A DNA stretch of 64,000 nucleotides, from positions 62,001 to 126,000 of the forward strand of contig NZ_LVEJ01000023.1 of the NCBI RefSeq assembly GCF_001648775.1, in the 5' to 3' direction. A model generated the notes under the pieces. It was given only the letters and a program-made list of their open reading frames with translations, did not search any database and was not told the origin of the DNA. The position numbers and the translations under genes are program-made. Positions 1 to 7,733 of the stretch are shown piece by piece (within the stretch, counting starts at the first letter, position 1; each line of letters opens with the position of its first letter). The stretch comes from Pseudomonas fluorescens. GTDB lineage: Bacteria; Pseudomonadota; Gammaproteobacteria; Pseudomonadales; Pseudomonadaceae.

Positions 1-1692
1 TACGACGTGCTCAACCAACGAGTCGCCAGCGTGCGCCCCGACGGCCACCGCGTCAGCTGGCTGACTTACGGCAGCGGTCACCTGCTCGGCTTGCGCCTCG
101 ATGAACACGAACTGATCGGCTACGAACGCGACGACCTGCACCGCGAAGTCGCCCGCCATCAAGGCAACCACCTGCTGCAAACCCAAAGCTGGGACCCGGC
201 CGGCCGTTTGCAGGAACAGTTGCTCGGCCGCAGCGACGACAAATCCACACTGCTCAAACGCGAGTACAGCTACGACGCCGCCGGCCAACTGACCGACATC
301 AACGACAGCCGTCGCGGCCCGCTTGCCTATCGCTACGATCCCGTCGGCCGACTGCTCAGCGCTACCACACGTCAAGGCGTGGAAACCTTCGCCTTCGACC
401 CGGCCGGCAACCTGCTCGACGACAAGGCGACTGAAATTCGCCGCCCACTGGACCTGACCCCTCCGCGCAGCAAACTGGTCGACAACCTGCTGCGCGAATA
501 CGCCGGCACGCATTACGACTACGACGAACGCGGCAACCAGATCCAGCGCTGGCACAACGGCCAACGCAGCGACCTACAGTGGGATTTGTTTGATCGACTG
601 GTGCATTTCGAAGACCCGCGCCTGTCCGTCGAATTCGCCTACGACGCACTGGGACGCCGCCTGCACAAAAACTCCCGCGCGCACTACAAACAGCGTCCAG
701 AAGCAGGCTCTCTCTGGAACAGAAACGAGCACGCGCGCAAACAGCGCGAACTCGGCTGCGGCTTCACCTTGTACGGCTGGGATGGCGACAACCTCGCCTG
801 GGAAAGCAGTCCGGCACAGAGCGATGGCGAGCCCGGCCGCACGGTGCACTACGTCTTCGAACCGGGCACTTTTGTCCCTGTGGCACAGGCTATACGGCAT
901 GCGCCAATCGATCTGATTGGGCTGCCGGATTACAGCGGTGAATACAGCCTTGATGAAGATCCAGTGTGGAATCACAAGGCAACGGCATTACCGTTTGATG
1001 CGTTGGCCTGGTATCAGTGTGATCACCTCGGCACGCCGCAGGAATTGACGGATTCCCAAGGCAACATGGCCTGGACCGCGCAATACAAGGCGTGGGGACA
1101 GGTGACGGAGCAGCGCTCGGATTGGGCGCGGCAGCATGGCGTGATGAACCCGATACGGTTCCAGGGGCAGTATCACGATCATGAGACGGGGCTGCATTAC
1201 AATCGGTATCGGTACTATGATCCGGGGGTTGGGCGGTTTGTTAGTAAGGATCCGATTAGCTACGCGGGGGGACTGAATCTTTATGCTTATGCGCCTAACC
1301 CAACAGGCTGGATCGATCCGCTCGGGTTAACTCCATCGTGCTCTCGACGTGTTCAGTTACCAGGAGACCAAACATTTCCTTCAAAGAGAGCGGCACGAAG
1401 GGCTGCGATGCGTTCGAAAAATATTCCTACGTCTCAAAGTTATAACTCTAGAACTATCAAGGATCCAGAGGACACTCGTAAAGGTATTCACCCGAGTGAG
1501 CGATATAAAGTTGAAGCCCTCACCTCTGGCGGTCGGAAAGCTGGTGGTGAAACACCGATAGGTTCCGTAAAACTACACGACGCAGGGCACGAATTTGAGG
1601 ATAATGACACTTATGAACTCCCCCATTACCATGGTGTTAAAGGAGAGCATTATTCATATGAGAATCAAAAGTCAAAAGGGTGCCCAAAATGA
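1..1692 (+). CDS. Rhs family polymorphic toxin, C-terminal part (5' end outside window)
   Basis: The reading frame is open from base 1, so the gene starts upstream. The visible 563 residues hold YD/RHS repeats (YDAAGQLTDI, YDPVGRLLSA, FDPAGNLLDD, YDERGNQ, YDALGRRLHK) and the Rhs core end, RYRYYDPGVGRFVSKDPI followed by DPLGL at bases 1315-1329. Rhs proteins form a shell that encloses a toxic C-terminal tip and are exported, often by type VI secretion. The tip here is about 120 residues (1330-1689). It begins with a Ser-Lys-Arg-Ala-rich helix and ends with a His-rich stretch (LPHYHGVKGEHYSYE), which recalls HNH/Endo VII-type nuclease tips, but I cannot assign its family. Base composition becomes clearly more AT-rich exactly in the tip, as expected for swapped toxin cassettes. 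The stop overlaps the next gene. Confidence 0.92.
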   Translation, partial: YDVLNQRVASVRPDGHRVSWLTYGSGHLLGLRLDEHELIGYERDDLHREVARHQGNHLLQTQSWDPAGRLQEQLLGRSDDKSTLLKREYSYDAAGQLTDINDSRRGPLAYRYDPVGRLLSATTRQGVETFAFDPAGNLLDDKATEIRRPLDLTPPRSKLVDNLLREYAGTHYDYDERGNQIQRWHNGQRSDLQWDLFDRLVHFEDPRLSVEFAYDALGRRLHKNSRAHYKQRPEAGSLWNRNEHARKQRELGCGFTLYGWDGDNLAWESSPAQSDGEPGRTVHYVFEPGTFVPVAQAIRHAPIDLIGLPDYSGEYSLDEDPVWNHKATALPFDALAWYQCDHLGTPQELTDSQGNMAWTAQYKAWGQVTEQRSDWARQHGVMNPIRFQGQYHDHETGLHYNRYRYYDPGVGRFVSKDPISYAGGLNLYAYAPNPTGWIDPLGLTPSCSRRVQLPGDQTFPSKRAARRAAMRSKNIPTSQSYNSRTIKDPEDTRKGIHPSERYKVEALTSGGRKAGGETPIGSVKLHDAGHEFEDNDTYELPHYHGVKGEHYSYENQKSKGCPK

Positions 1693-2420
1693 AAGCTTTA
1701 GTTGATACCGGGTCAGTTCTTGCTACTAAAGCTGCTGATTTTCACTTTGATAACTCATGCGACTCATTATGGTATCTGGCTACAGGCTATGATTACGGAT
1801 CGATCTTTGATTATTTGGCTCCAATTTTCTTTCGATATAATATATATACCGTGCTTGCTGCCGAACTCGATTCAAGTAGCAGTATTGCGAAGAAACTAGG
1901 CCTACATAAAAGAGCATTTGGAAAGCTTGGTTTGGCCGCGACGAACAAAAGAAGACATCTCGAATTAAACTTAGACATTGAGGGGAGGCATAATTTCTGC
2001 GACCTCTCAACTGTTTCCAGTAGCGAAGAAATAAAAACAATTTTTACTGCTATATACAAAGGATGGAGTGCGTTAATATTTTTGTCAGAGATGGAGCTGG
2101 ATGAAAATGATAAAAAAGAGGTCCTCAGTGTAATTGCTGAGATTTATGGAGCTTCAGGTACAGACTTCTCTCAAGCTTCCTCATTAAAGTTATTTCATAA
2201 AGTGATAGCAGTACTATGTTCGAAAAAATGCATTGTTGTCATGCTAGGTGAAGATCACTCTGACACTCGAGCAATAGTAATCTCTGGCCCTGCCGAACAG
2301 ATAGTAGAATTTTCAGAGCTTGCGAATAATTTTGCTGAAGCCGACTCCGATCCTACTCCAACACCGTTAACTCGTGAATTTACACTTAAAACTCCTTTTG
2401 TGAGAAGGCGTATGTTTTAG
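1689..2420 (+). CDS. Putative cognate immunity protein of the Rhs tip
   Basis: A 243-residue protein of no family I recognise. I chose the ATG at 1689 because it overlaps the Rhs stop by ATGA (translational coupling) and has AAAAGGG at 1674-1680 in front; a GTG at 1680 is the alternative. Position directly after the toxin tip, AT-rich composition and lack of signal peptide or membrane segments fit a cytoplasmic immunity protein that binds and neutralises the tip. The body is mixed alpha/beta with many acidic residues, and the C-terminus is basic. The function is inferred from position alone. Confidence 0.6.
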   Translation: MKALVDTGSVLATKAADFHFDNSCDSLWYLATGYDYGSIFDYLAPIFFRYNIYTVLAAELDSSSSIAKKLGLHKRAFGKLGLAATNKRRHLELNLDIEGRHNFCDLSTVSSSEEIKTIFTAIYKGWSALIFLSEMELDENDKKEVLSVIAEIYGASGTDFSQASSLKLFHKVIAVLCSKKCIVVMLGEDHSDTRAIVISGPAEQIVEFSELANNFAEADSDPTPTPLTREFTLKTPFVRRRMF

Positions 2421-2755
2421 ATATAAATAAAATCGTAAAAAATTGCATTACTCTCTTCGCGCTCCAATGGTTAATTTGACTATTGTGTACAAGCACAAAG
2501 AATCTCTCGTAAAAAGAACAAGTTATTGAAGATTAATTAAACGACGTCTGTCCCTGGTAGAATCGACAACCTTTCATCTGATCATGATCCGGGGTGCCGC
2601 CCACCTAAAACCAAGTGTGGCCGATCACAGATAAGAAGTAAGCCAATCACGTATTCAATCCTCGCCACCTATAGGTAGATATGACACTGTCTATGGAACA
2701 AGAGTGAGACAGGGAAAAATATAAACTTTAAATCTCTGAAGTGCAAGGATGCAAA
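2421..2755. other. AT-rich intergenic stretch in the immunity array
   Basis: These 335 bases have no ORF with a ribosome binding site. I see no repeat or terminator. The stretch is probably remnant sequence left by cassette turnover behind the Rhs gene; that origin is an inference. Confidence 0.4.
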
Positions 2756-3157
2756 ATGATTACGTCTGCTGAAGAATTTGTCGCGCTGCGCGATAGTGAA
2801 ATAAAAGTCGATTATGATCGAGCAGCAATGGAAGAGGCTCCTCTTTCAGTGTGGCGCGAAGTAATTGAAAGATTTCCTGAGTATAGAAGATGGGTGGCTC
2901 ACAATAAAACAGTACCACTGGAAATTCTTGAAGAGCTATGTGCGTTCGATGCCAGTATCCGACGTTTCGTTGCATCCAAGCGAAAATTATCATTTGCATT
3001 GTTCGAGCGACTTTCCCTGGACCCGTGCTCCGTGGTGAGAGGTGCAATAGCTGCAAATAGAAAAACACCTATCGAAATTCTTGAAAAGCTGCTCAATGAT
3101 GAAAGCGAGAACGTTGCAAGAGTGGCGGAGTGTAATTACAAAGAAAGAAAGCCTTGA
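2756..3157 (+). CDS. Small helical-repeat protein, orphan immunity candidate
   Basis: A 133-residue protein. The ATG at 2756 follows AAGGA at 2744-2748 with good spacing; an in-frame GTG lies at 2741. From about residue 25 it consists of short HEAT/LRV-like helical repeats, visible as recurring units of the kind 'VPLEILEELCAFD..IRRFVA', 'LSFALFERLSLDP..VVRGAIA', 'TPIEILEKLLNDE..NVARVA', each with Asn/Ser-Lys linkers. Proteins of this kind are common behind Rhs and CDI toxins, where they serve as immunity proteins. No toxin lies directly upstream, so it would be an orphan. It has no secretion signal. Confidence 0.55.
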   Translation: MITSAEEFVALRDSEIKVDYDRAAMEEAPLSVWREVIERFPEYRRWVAHNKTVPLEILEELCAFDASIRRFVASKRKLSFALFERLSLDPCSVVRGAIAANRKTPIEILEKLLNDESENVARVAECNYKERKP

Positions 3158-3370
3158 TTGTGCGAACTTGAAGTAGATCTTGCGGAGCATATAGGGGGTG
3201 GATCATATGGTCAAAAAACCAACATACACCGTCTACCCCTAACAAGATCGGCACCCTAACATCTGTTCTTGATCCGCGAGCCGTTCATCTTGAACCAAGT
3301 AAAGTGCCTCAGGGTTGATAATCCGCCTGAACTAACACAATATTAGATTACAAAAAGTCCTGACCCATAT

Positions 3371-3967
3371 ATGGTTTCTACTGATTTTCATCAGCTTGTT
3401 GAGTTGTTCATAGAGGGGTCGGGTAATCTTCAGCCAAGTATTTTTGGGTTGAACAGCTTTTCCGAGTCGGATTTCATAAGCGCCGGTTTTGAATTGATCG
3501 GCGATCCGAATGGTTTTCATTCTTTCGAAAAAGCATACGACGTTCCTTATTTTCGTAGAAAAATAACGGTAGTGTTCAAGCAGTATTTTTTTGCGCGTGA
3601 GAGTTTGGGGGGAGGTCTTGGTATTGCAGGTGGGGTAAGGCTGACATCGCTTTTGAGAAAACAGCCATTTGCTACATCAATGGGGCATGTCGATACGAAT
3701 CGTATGGTGTTCTTTTTCTTCGAGGATAAAAGTGATGGGGCACTGATTTTCGATGAAAAAATCGTCATAAGGTTTGACCAGTGGTCCAAGCGCAATTCTT
3801 ATATGGTTTCAACAGTAGAGTGTGATTTTGATAATGTGCAGTTCAATGAAATAGCAAAGAAAGCAGTTCGCGAAACGTTTGAACCGTCCACTCACGATTC
3901 GATGATCAGAGATGCAAAGCAACGAGGCTGCTCACGTGCGTTTAATCGTTTGATTGAAAAACTTTAG
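3371..3967 (+). CDS. Hypothetical protein in the immunity array
   Basis: A 198-residue cytoplasmic protein with no recognised family. It has aromatic-rich strands (VVFKQYFFA, MVFFFFEDK) followed by a helical C-terminus (IAKKAVRETFEPSTHDSMIRDA). The start at 3371 has no convincing ribosome binding site, so the start is uncertain. It is AT-rich like its neighbours and unlike the rest of the window. Placement in the array suggests another orphan immunity gene or a degraded member; that is an inference. Confidence 0.5.
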   Translation: MVSTDFHQLVELFIEGSGNLQPSIFGLNSFSESDFISAGFELIGDPNGFHSFEKAYDVPYFRRKITVVFKQYFFARESLGGGLGIAGGVRLTSLLRKQPFATSMGHVDTNRMVFFFFEDKSDGALIFDEKIVIRFDQWSKRNSYMVSTVECDFDNVQFNEIAKKAVRETFEPSTHDSMIRDAKQRGCSRAFNRLIEKL

Positions 3968-4074
3968 GTCGACATGCACATGCGGTAAACCAATAGAGAC
4001 TCCAGGCCGGGCAGCGCTTGGGGTTGAGGATTGGAGACACCTCTCAGAATCGTGGCATCACAGTACCACCAGAA

Positions 4075-4117
4075 GTCGACAAACGATTCAGCGCAATGAA
4101 AAAATACTGCTATTGCA
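4075..4117 (+). repeat. Short direct repeat, copy 1 of 2 (immunity array junction)
   Basis: A stretch of about 40 bases with core ACAAACGATTCAG and GCAATGAAAAAA. It recurs nearly identically at 6252-6296, and each copy sits just upstream of a small array gene. Differences are C/T changes and small insertions. It looks like a conserved junction duplicated when immunity cassettes were stacked. Confidence 0.7.
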
Positions 4118-4127
4118 GGAGAGTGAA

Positions 4128-4595
4128 ATGACTGACCTACATATTAAGGTTGATATATTTTTATCGGAAGATAAACGGTACATCTTCACACGTTGCTGCT
4201 TTATTTTTGAGTCGATAACCATTGGCGACTTCGAACAAGTCATCTTAGGGAAAAATCTGATTGGAGCTCTCGAAGATCTAATTTTTCGACTTGAAGAACA
4301 CACCTCAATTGATTGCGAGCCAGACAAACTGGAGCAAACACTTTCGTCACTTATCAACAGTGATATTAGACACTCCTGCTTGCCTCTCGGAATTGAAGCG
4401 TTCGATGGCGACATGGGTGCGTTTTTTAGTGTAGCAGGTGATAGTTATATAGCTTTGAAGCCTTGGGGAAGAAACAATATTTTTAATGAAAAGATGAGCG
4501 CCAGCCATTATCTTGACATCATAACATTGAGCAAAAAAATATTAGCAAGCAGAATACACGACCTTCAAACCGACATTAACGAACCATTCGAATAA
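4128..4595 (+). CDS. Orphan immunity candidate
   Basis: A 155-residue protein beginning MTDLHIKVDIFLSEDKRY. An open frame reaches back to 3954, but the ATG at 4128 has AGGAG at 4117-4121 at ideal spacing, and the upstream codons run through the direct repeat, so I take 4128. The protein is acidic, alpha/beta and soluble. I do not recognise the family with certainty; size, composition and neighbourhood match immunity proteins of contact-dependent or Rhs systems. Confidence 0.6.
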   Translation: MTDLHIKVDIFLSEDKRYIFTRCCFIFESITIGDFEQVILGKNLIGALEDLIFRLEEHTSIDCEPDKLEQTLSSLINSDIRHSCLPLGIEAFDGDMGAFFSVAGDSYIALKPWGRNNIFNEKMSASHYLDIITLSKKILASRIHDLQTDINEPFE

Positions 4596-4625
4596 TATAG
4601 AACTGTAGAGCCCCACAATTAAATC

Positions 4626-4886
4626 ATGAAAAACCTAAAAAAATTCACTGCTTATGGATCTTCTATCGGAAAACGCAAAAGCATCAAACTGGATGAAATT
4701 TCAATTCTCGCAGATCCTGCAACGATAAAAAGCTTAGGATTATTTTTGATCAATGCTGCGTACGAAATGGAGACCAACGAGTTAGAGCACATGCATCTAC
4801 AAGACATGCTCGGAAATTTTTCGCACAAAAGACATGTTGACGTCATTGTAATCAATCAAAAATCTGTCAAGTCCTTGAAAAAATGA
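4626..4886 (+). CDS. Small immunity-like protein (resembles Imm32 type)
   Basis: An 86-residue protein. The central part, ISILADPATIKSLGLFLINAA followed by 'EHMHLQDML' and a terminal 'HVDVIVIN' strand, resembles the Imm32-like family of small immunity proteins (memory-based, not searched). Its stop overlaps the next start by ATGA, so the two genes form a translationally coupled pair, possibly a two-protein immunity unit. It is AT-rich and lacks a signal peptide. Confidence 0.55.
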   Translation: MKNLKKFTAYGSSIGKRKSIKLDEISILADPATIKSLGLFLINAAYEMETNELEHMHLQDMLGNFSHKRHVDVIVINQKSVKSLKK

Positions 4887-5518
4887 ACGCCGATTACTCA
4901 GCCTCTGTTATTTGTTATCGGGCAAAATTCGATGATTTCAAAAAAACCTCTAGCAGTCGCATTAGGAATCTCCCTGCGGAAATTAATGACGATTTCGCAG
5001 TGCTAGCCTCTGTTGGTAAAAACGGCTCCATCGGGTTCGACAAATCTAAGGAGGGCGCTGCTGCGATTAAATCCCTAATTAGCAATTGCTACTACATCGA
5101 CATAAATGGAGAGCTTCAGCCACCGTCAAGCAAAGAACTTCACTACATGCCACTTTTTATGTTTAGAGACAAAGATGGGTGGTTCGAGCGCGCAGTGAAT
5201 GCGCATAGACGATACGAAGTTGACGTCAAAAAACATGAAATAGTATCAAGGCATCGAAGCGTGGAAAAACCGACGCCTCCCGCCTTAACTATTTTCTTGC
5301 AGAGCGATAATTTCTCCATAAACCAAGAGACATATAAACTTTTCAAAAACTCCTGCCAATATGTCGCGATCGCTAAAATTTCAGGCGAGTATAGACATGG
5401 TGCTTTTGATGTCTTCTCCAGCGATTTAAATTATTTTTTCGACGAATTTTTCAGTATTACTGGCGAGTCAGCGGACTTGATTATGGTCGATAATCCAACT
5501 GAACTCCCAATATACTAG
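4883..5518 (+). CDS. Hypothetical protein coupled to the Imm32-like gene
   Basis: A 211-residue protein whose ATG overlaps the preceding stop by 4 bases. I recognise no domain. The sequence is mixed alpha/beta and soluble, with a central Lys/Arg-rich segment (HRRYEVDVKKHEIVSRHRSVEK) and an aromatic C-terminal half (NYFFDEFFSI). It probably acts with the protein encoded just upstream; the function is unknown. Confidence 0.6.
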   Translation: MNADYSASVICYRAKFDDFKKTSSSRIRNLPAEINDDFAVLASVGKNGSIGFDKSKEGAAAIKSLISNCYYIDINGELQPPSSKELHYMPLFMFRDKDGWFERAVNAHRRYEVDVKKHEIVSRHRSVEKPTPPALTIFLQSDNFSINQETYKLFKNSCQYVAIAKISGEYRHGAFDVFSSDLNYFFDEFFSITGESADLIMVDNPTELPIY

Positions 5519-5648
5519 TTTACAAAAAAGCCATTACCCAAAATTGCTCCAGAAAGCGGGATCAACAGGCGCACAGAAATACCTTTGCTGCTCCCGCCAA
5601 TCAAAAAAACATCAATATACCGTTGATTTAAAAAATGAAGAACTTGTA

Positions 5649-6134
5649 ATGAAAGAGTTAAGAAATACACTGTATGGGATAAGGGGCAAGGGCGCGCGCA
5701 AGCGGATAATGAAGCTCGCAACTGAATATGACCGACTGGCAATGGGGCATGATACATTCCCTCAAATATGTTTTGACCTGATTATAGAAATACTATCGAC
5801 CGAAGAGCTTTTCAATAAACCGGGAATGGATGTATTTCTGATGAATATTTCAACGGATACAGAAAGGCTGTCGAAGGAGCGAAAGCAAAAATTGCTGGAG
5901 ACCATACGAGATAATTACCCAAAATATACTAACTTGGAATTTTGTTGGGTTATGGGAGATATGCTCGCACGTTATTTTGACCGCGCATCTGTAATTAATG
6001 TGTTTGATACAACATTTAAAAAATCAACGCATGAGGGGAAGGAAGGCATTGCTCTGGGTTTGGATATAATTGCCAGGCACTCAAAGCGAGATTCGGTCGT
6101 CATGAAGAAAATTGAAAAAATCTTAAAACTCTAA
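5649..6134 (+). CDS. All-helical orphan immunity candidate
   Basis: A 161-residue protein starting MKELRNTLYGIRGKG. The frame is open from 5544, but the first 35 codons look non-coding, and the ATG at 5649 has GAAGAA just upstream. Predicted to be almost entirely alpha-helical with short HEAT-like units (FPQICFDLIIEIL, LLETIRDNY, FCWVMGDMLARYF, GIALGLDIIARHS). Helical-repeat proteins of this size are typical immunity proteins, but the exact family is unknown. Confidence 0.55.
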   Translation: MKELRNTLYGIRGKGARKRIMKLATEYDRLAMGHDTFPQICFDLIIEILSTEELFNKPGMDVFLMNISTDTERLSKERKQKLLETIRDNYPKYTNLEFCWVMGDMLARYFDRASVINVFDTTFKKSTHEGKEGIALGLDIIARHSKRDSVVMKKIEKILKL

Positions 6135-6189
6135 TTGATATTTTATATGCTGTAGGCGAGGCTCAAGCTAAATCCGGGAAATAGTTATC

Positions 6190-6276
6190 ATGAAAAAGCC
6201 CATTAAAATAGGGGCATCTTTCAGAGATAAAGTATCCTGGTACGGCTGGATGTTGACAAACGATTCAGTGCAATGA
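6190..6276 (+). pseudogene. Short ORF remnant ending in the direct repeat
   Basis: A 28-codon ORF (MKKPIKIGASFRDKV.. to ..TNDSVQ stop). Its last codons lie in the repeated sequence, and the first copy of the repeat (near 4099) also ends an open frame in TNDSAQ stop. It looks like the tail of a lost gene copied with the repeat. It could also be a short leader. Confidence 0.3.
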
Positions 6277-6296
6277 AAAAAGACCGTTAATGCAGA
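6252..6296 (+). repeat. Short direct repeat, copy 2 of 2
   Basis: The second copy of the junction repeat seen at 4075-4117 (core ACAAACGATTCAG, GCAATGAAAAAA). It lies immediately before the SUKH-like gene. Inside it, a five-codon ORF MKKDR ends in TAATG, which overlaps the start of the next gene. Confidence 0.7.
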
Positions 6297-6790
6297 ACGC
6301 TGCCTACGCCTGGACGCTCCCAATGCACCCGTTGATCGAACTTCCCGAGACTCTCCACCCACTGTTCCTGGCTGCCGGTTGGCCTGTCACCCATATCGAG
6401 CCATTGCCGGATTTCGTCCCGCGCGAGCATCCAGCCGCTGCTCTGCTCGAACAACTGGCCGGCCTGACCGTCGGCACCTGCGGCACAGGCGAAGACTGCG
6501 CTACCAGCGATGTAGTGTTTGGCAAGTTTGAGCACATGCATGGAGATGAAGACTTCTTGGCTTGGCAGCAACGCTTGGGCAGCACCTTGGTGAACATCGC
6601 CGAAATTCATCATGGCCACGCTGCACTGTTGATGGACGAAAAAGGTCGCTGCTACGCCATGAGTTTCATTCATGACGGGTTCTGGCTGCAGGGCAGAACT
6701 TTTGTCGAAGCGATGGAAAAGCTAGTGTTTGGGCGCAAGTGCGGTGAGCAAGTGGCGCTGGCCACACCGGGCGCCGTACCAGTTGTTTAA
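6290..6790 (+). CDS. SUKH-3-like immunity protein
   Basis: A 166-residue protein with the layout of the SUKH-3 superfamily: LHPLFLAAGW near the N-terminus, PAAALLEQLAGL, a strand with LLMDEKGRCYAM, and a C-terminal GRTFVEAMEKLVFG helix. SUKH proteins are immunity factors of bacterial toxin systems that bind nuclease or deaminase tips. Unlike its neighbours it is GC-rich, so it probably came from a different source. The start at 6290 has no Shine-Dalgarno but overlaps a mini-ORF stop (TAATG); ATG 6323 is an alternative. No partner toxin is next to it. Confidence 0.68.
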   Translation: MQNAAYAWTLPMHPLIELPETLHPLFLAAGWPVTHIEPLPDFVPREHPAAALLEQLAGLTVGTCGTGEDCATSDVVFGKFEHMHGDEDFLAWQQRLGSTLVNIAEIHHGHAALLMDEKGRCYAMSFIHDGFWLQGRTFVEAMEKLVFGRKCGEQVALATPGAVPVV

Positions 6791-6797
6791 ATCCCTC

Positions 6798-6818
6798 TGC
6801 TTTTAGCAACGGTCTAAA
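6798..6818. terminator. AT-rich hairpin after the SUKH-like gene
   Basis: TTTTAG and CTAAAA form an inverted repeat with a 7-base loop, followed by an A/T-rich tract. It could be a weak terminator or an operator in the queC promoter region. Confidence 0.35.
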
Positions 6819-6981
6819 AACGTTTGCTATTTAACATGCCTATTATTCAGTTACTGAAGCCTCACTCCACCTTAAGATAGCTGCTCGCGCGCGCGCCTCT
6901 GGACTCTGCACCGAACTCCATCCCTATTTCGAGTATCATCTCCACCTTTGCCCTCAAGACCTCAATGCAGGAAGCATAACC

Positions 6982-7680
6982 ATGACCAACAAAGCAGTTA
7001 TCGTATTCAGCGGCGGGCAGGACTCCACCACGTGTTTGATCCACGCCCTGACCCACTACGATGAAGTCCACTGCATCACGTTCGACTATGGTCAGCGTCA
7101 TCACGCGGAAATTGAAGTGGCGCAGCAGCTGTCGAAAAAGCTCGGTGTCACCGTGCATAAAACGCTGGATGTGTCCTTGCTCAATGAACTGGCCATCAGC
7201 AGCCTGACCCGCGATAACATTCCGGTGCCGACCGTGAACAGCTCCGGCGAGAGCCTGCCAAGCACCTTCGTTCCGGGGCGGAACATTCTGTTTCTGACCC
7301 TGGCTTCTATCTATGCCTATCAAGTCCAGGCCAAAACGGTCATTACCGGTGTCTGTGAAACCGACTTCTCGGGCTATCCCGATTGCCGGGACGAGTTCGT
7401 CAAGGCCTTGAATAAAGCCCTTGAATTAGGCATGGATTATAAACTGCAACTGGATACGCCATTGATGTGGCTGAACAAGGCAGAAACCTGGGCCTTGGCT
7501 GATTACCACCATCAACTGGATCTGGTTCGCGAAGAAACACTGACTTGCTACAACGGCATCAAGGGCACTGGATGTTCCGATTGCGACGCCTGTAATCTTC
7601 GCGCCAAAGGCTTGAATGAGTTCCTGAACAATAAAGTGCAGGTCACTCAACGCTTGAAAGAGAAACTTGGCTTAAAGTAA
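6982..7680 (+). CDS. queC: 7-cyano-7-deazaguanine (preQ0) synthase QueC
   Basis: A 232-residue enzyme that converts 7-carboxy-7-deazaguanine, ammonia and ATP to preQ0 in queuosine biosynthesis. The N-terminus has the ATP-pyrophosphatase P-loop SGGQDSTT. The C-terminal GTGCSDCDACNLRAKG supplies zinc-binding cysteines, with the fourth Cys in ETLTCYNG. Length is normal for the family. AGGAAG precedes the ATG. No preQ1 riboswitch was recognised upstream. A hairpin terminator follows, and a queuosine-precursor transporter faces it. Confidence 0.97.
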   Translation: MTNKAVIVFSGGQDSTTCLIHALTHYDEVHCITFDYGQRHHAEIEVAQQLSKKLGVTVHKTLDVSLLNELAISSLTRDNIPVPTVNSSGESLPSTFVPGRNILFLTLASIYAYQVQAKTVITGVCETDFSGYPDCRDEFVKALNKALELGMDYKLQLDTPLMWLNKAETWALADYHHQLDLVREETLTCYNGIKGTGCSDCDACNLRAKGLNEFLNNKVQVTQRLKEKLGLK

Positions 7681-7694
7681 TACTGCAACAACAA

Positions 7695-7723
7695 GCGCTC
7701 ACTCAAGCATGCTGAGTGAGCGC
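7695..7723. terminator. Bidirectional terminator between queC and the transporter
   Basis: An 11-base perfect stem, GCGCTCACTCA with TGAGTGAGCGC, and a 7-base loop, followed by pyrimidines on the plus side. It sits between two convergent genes. Confidence 0.8.
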
Positions 7724-7733
7724 CCTTCTCTGC

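Noticed and set aside
6800..6981. preQ1 riboswitch upstream of queC
   Set aside because: I could not find the preQ1-I or preQ1-II consensus; only an AT-rich hairpin is present near 6798.
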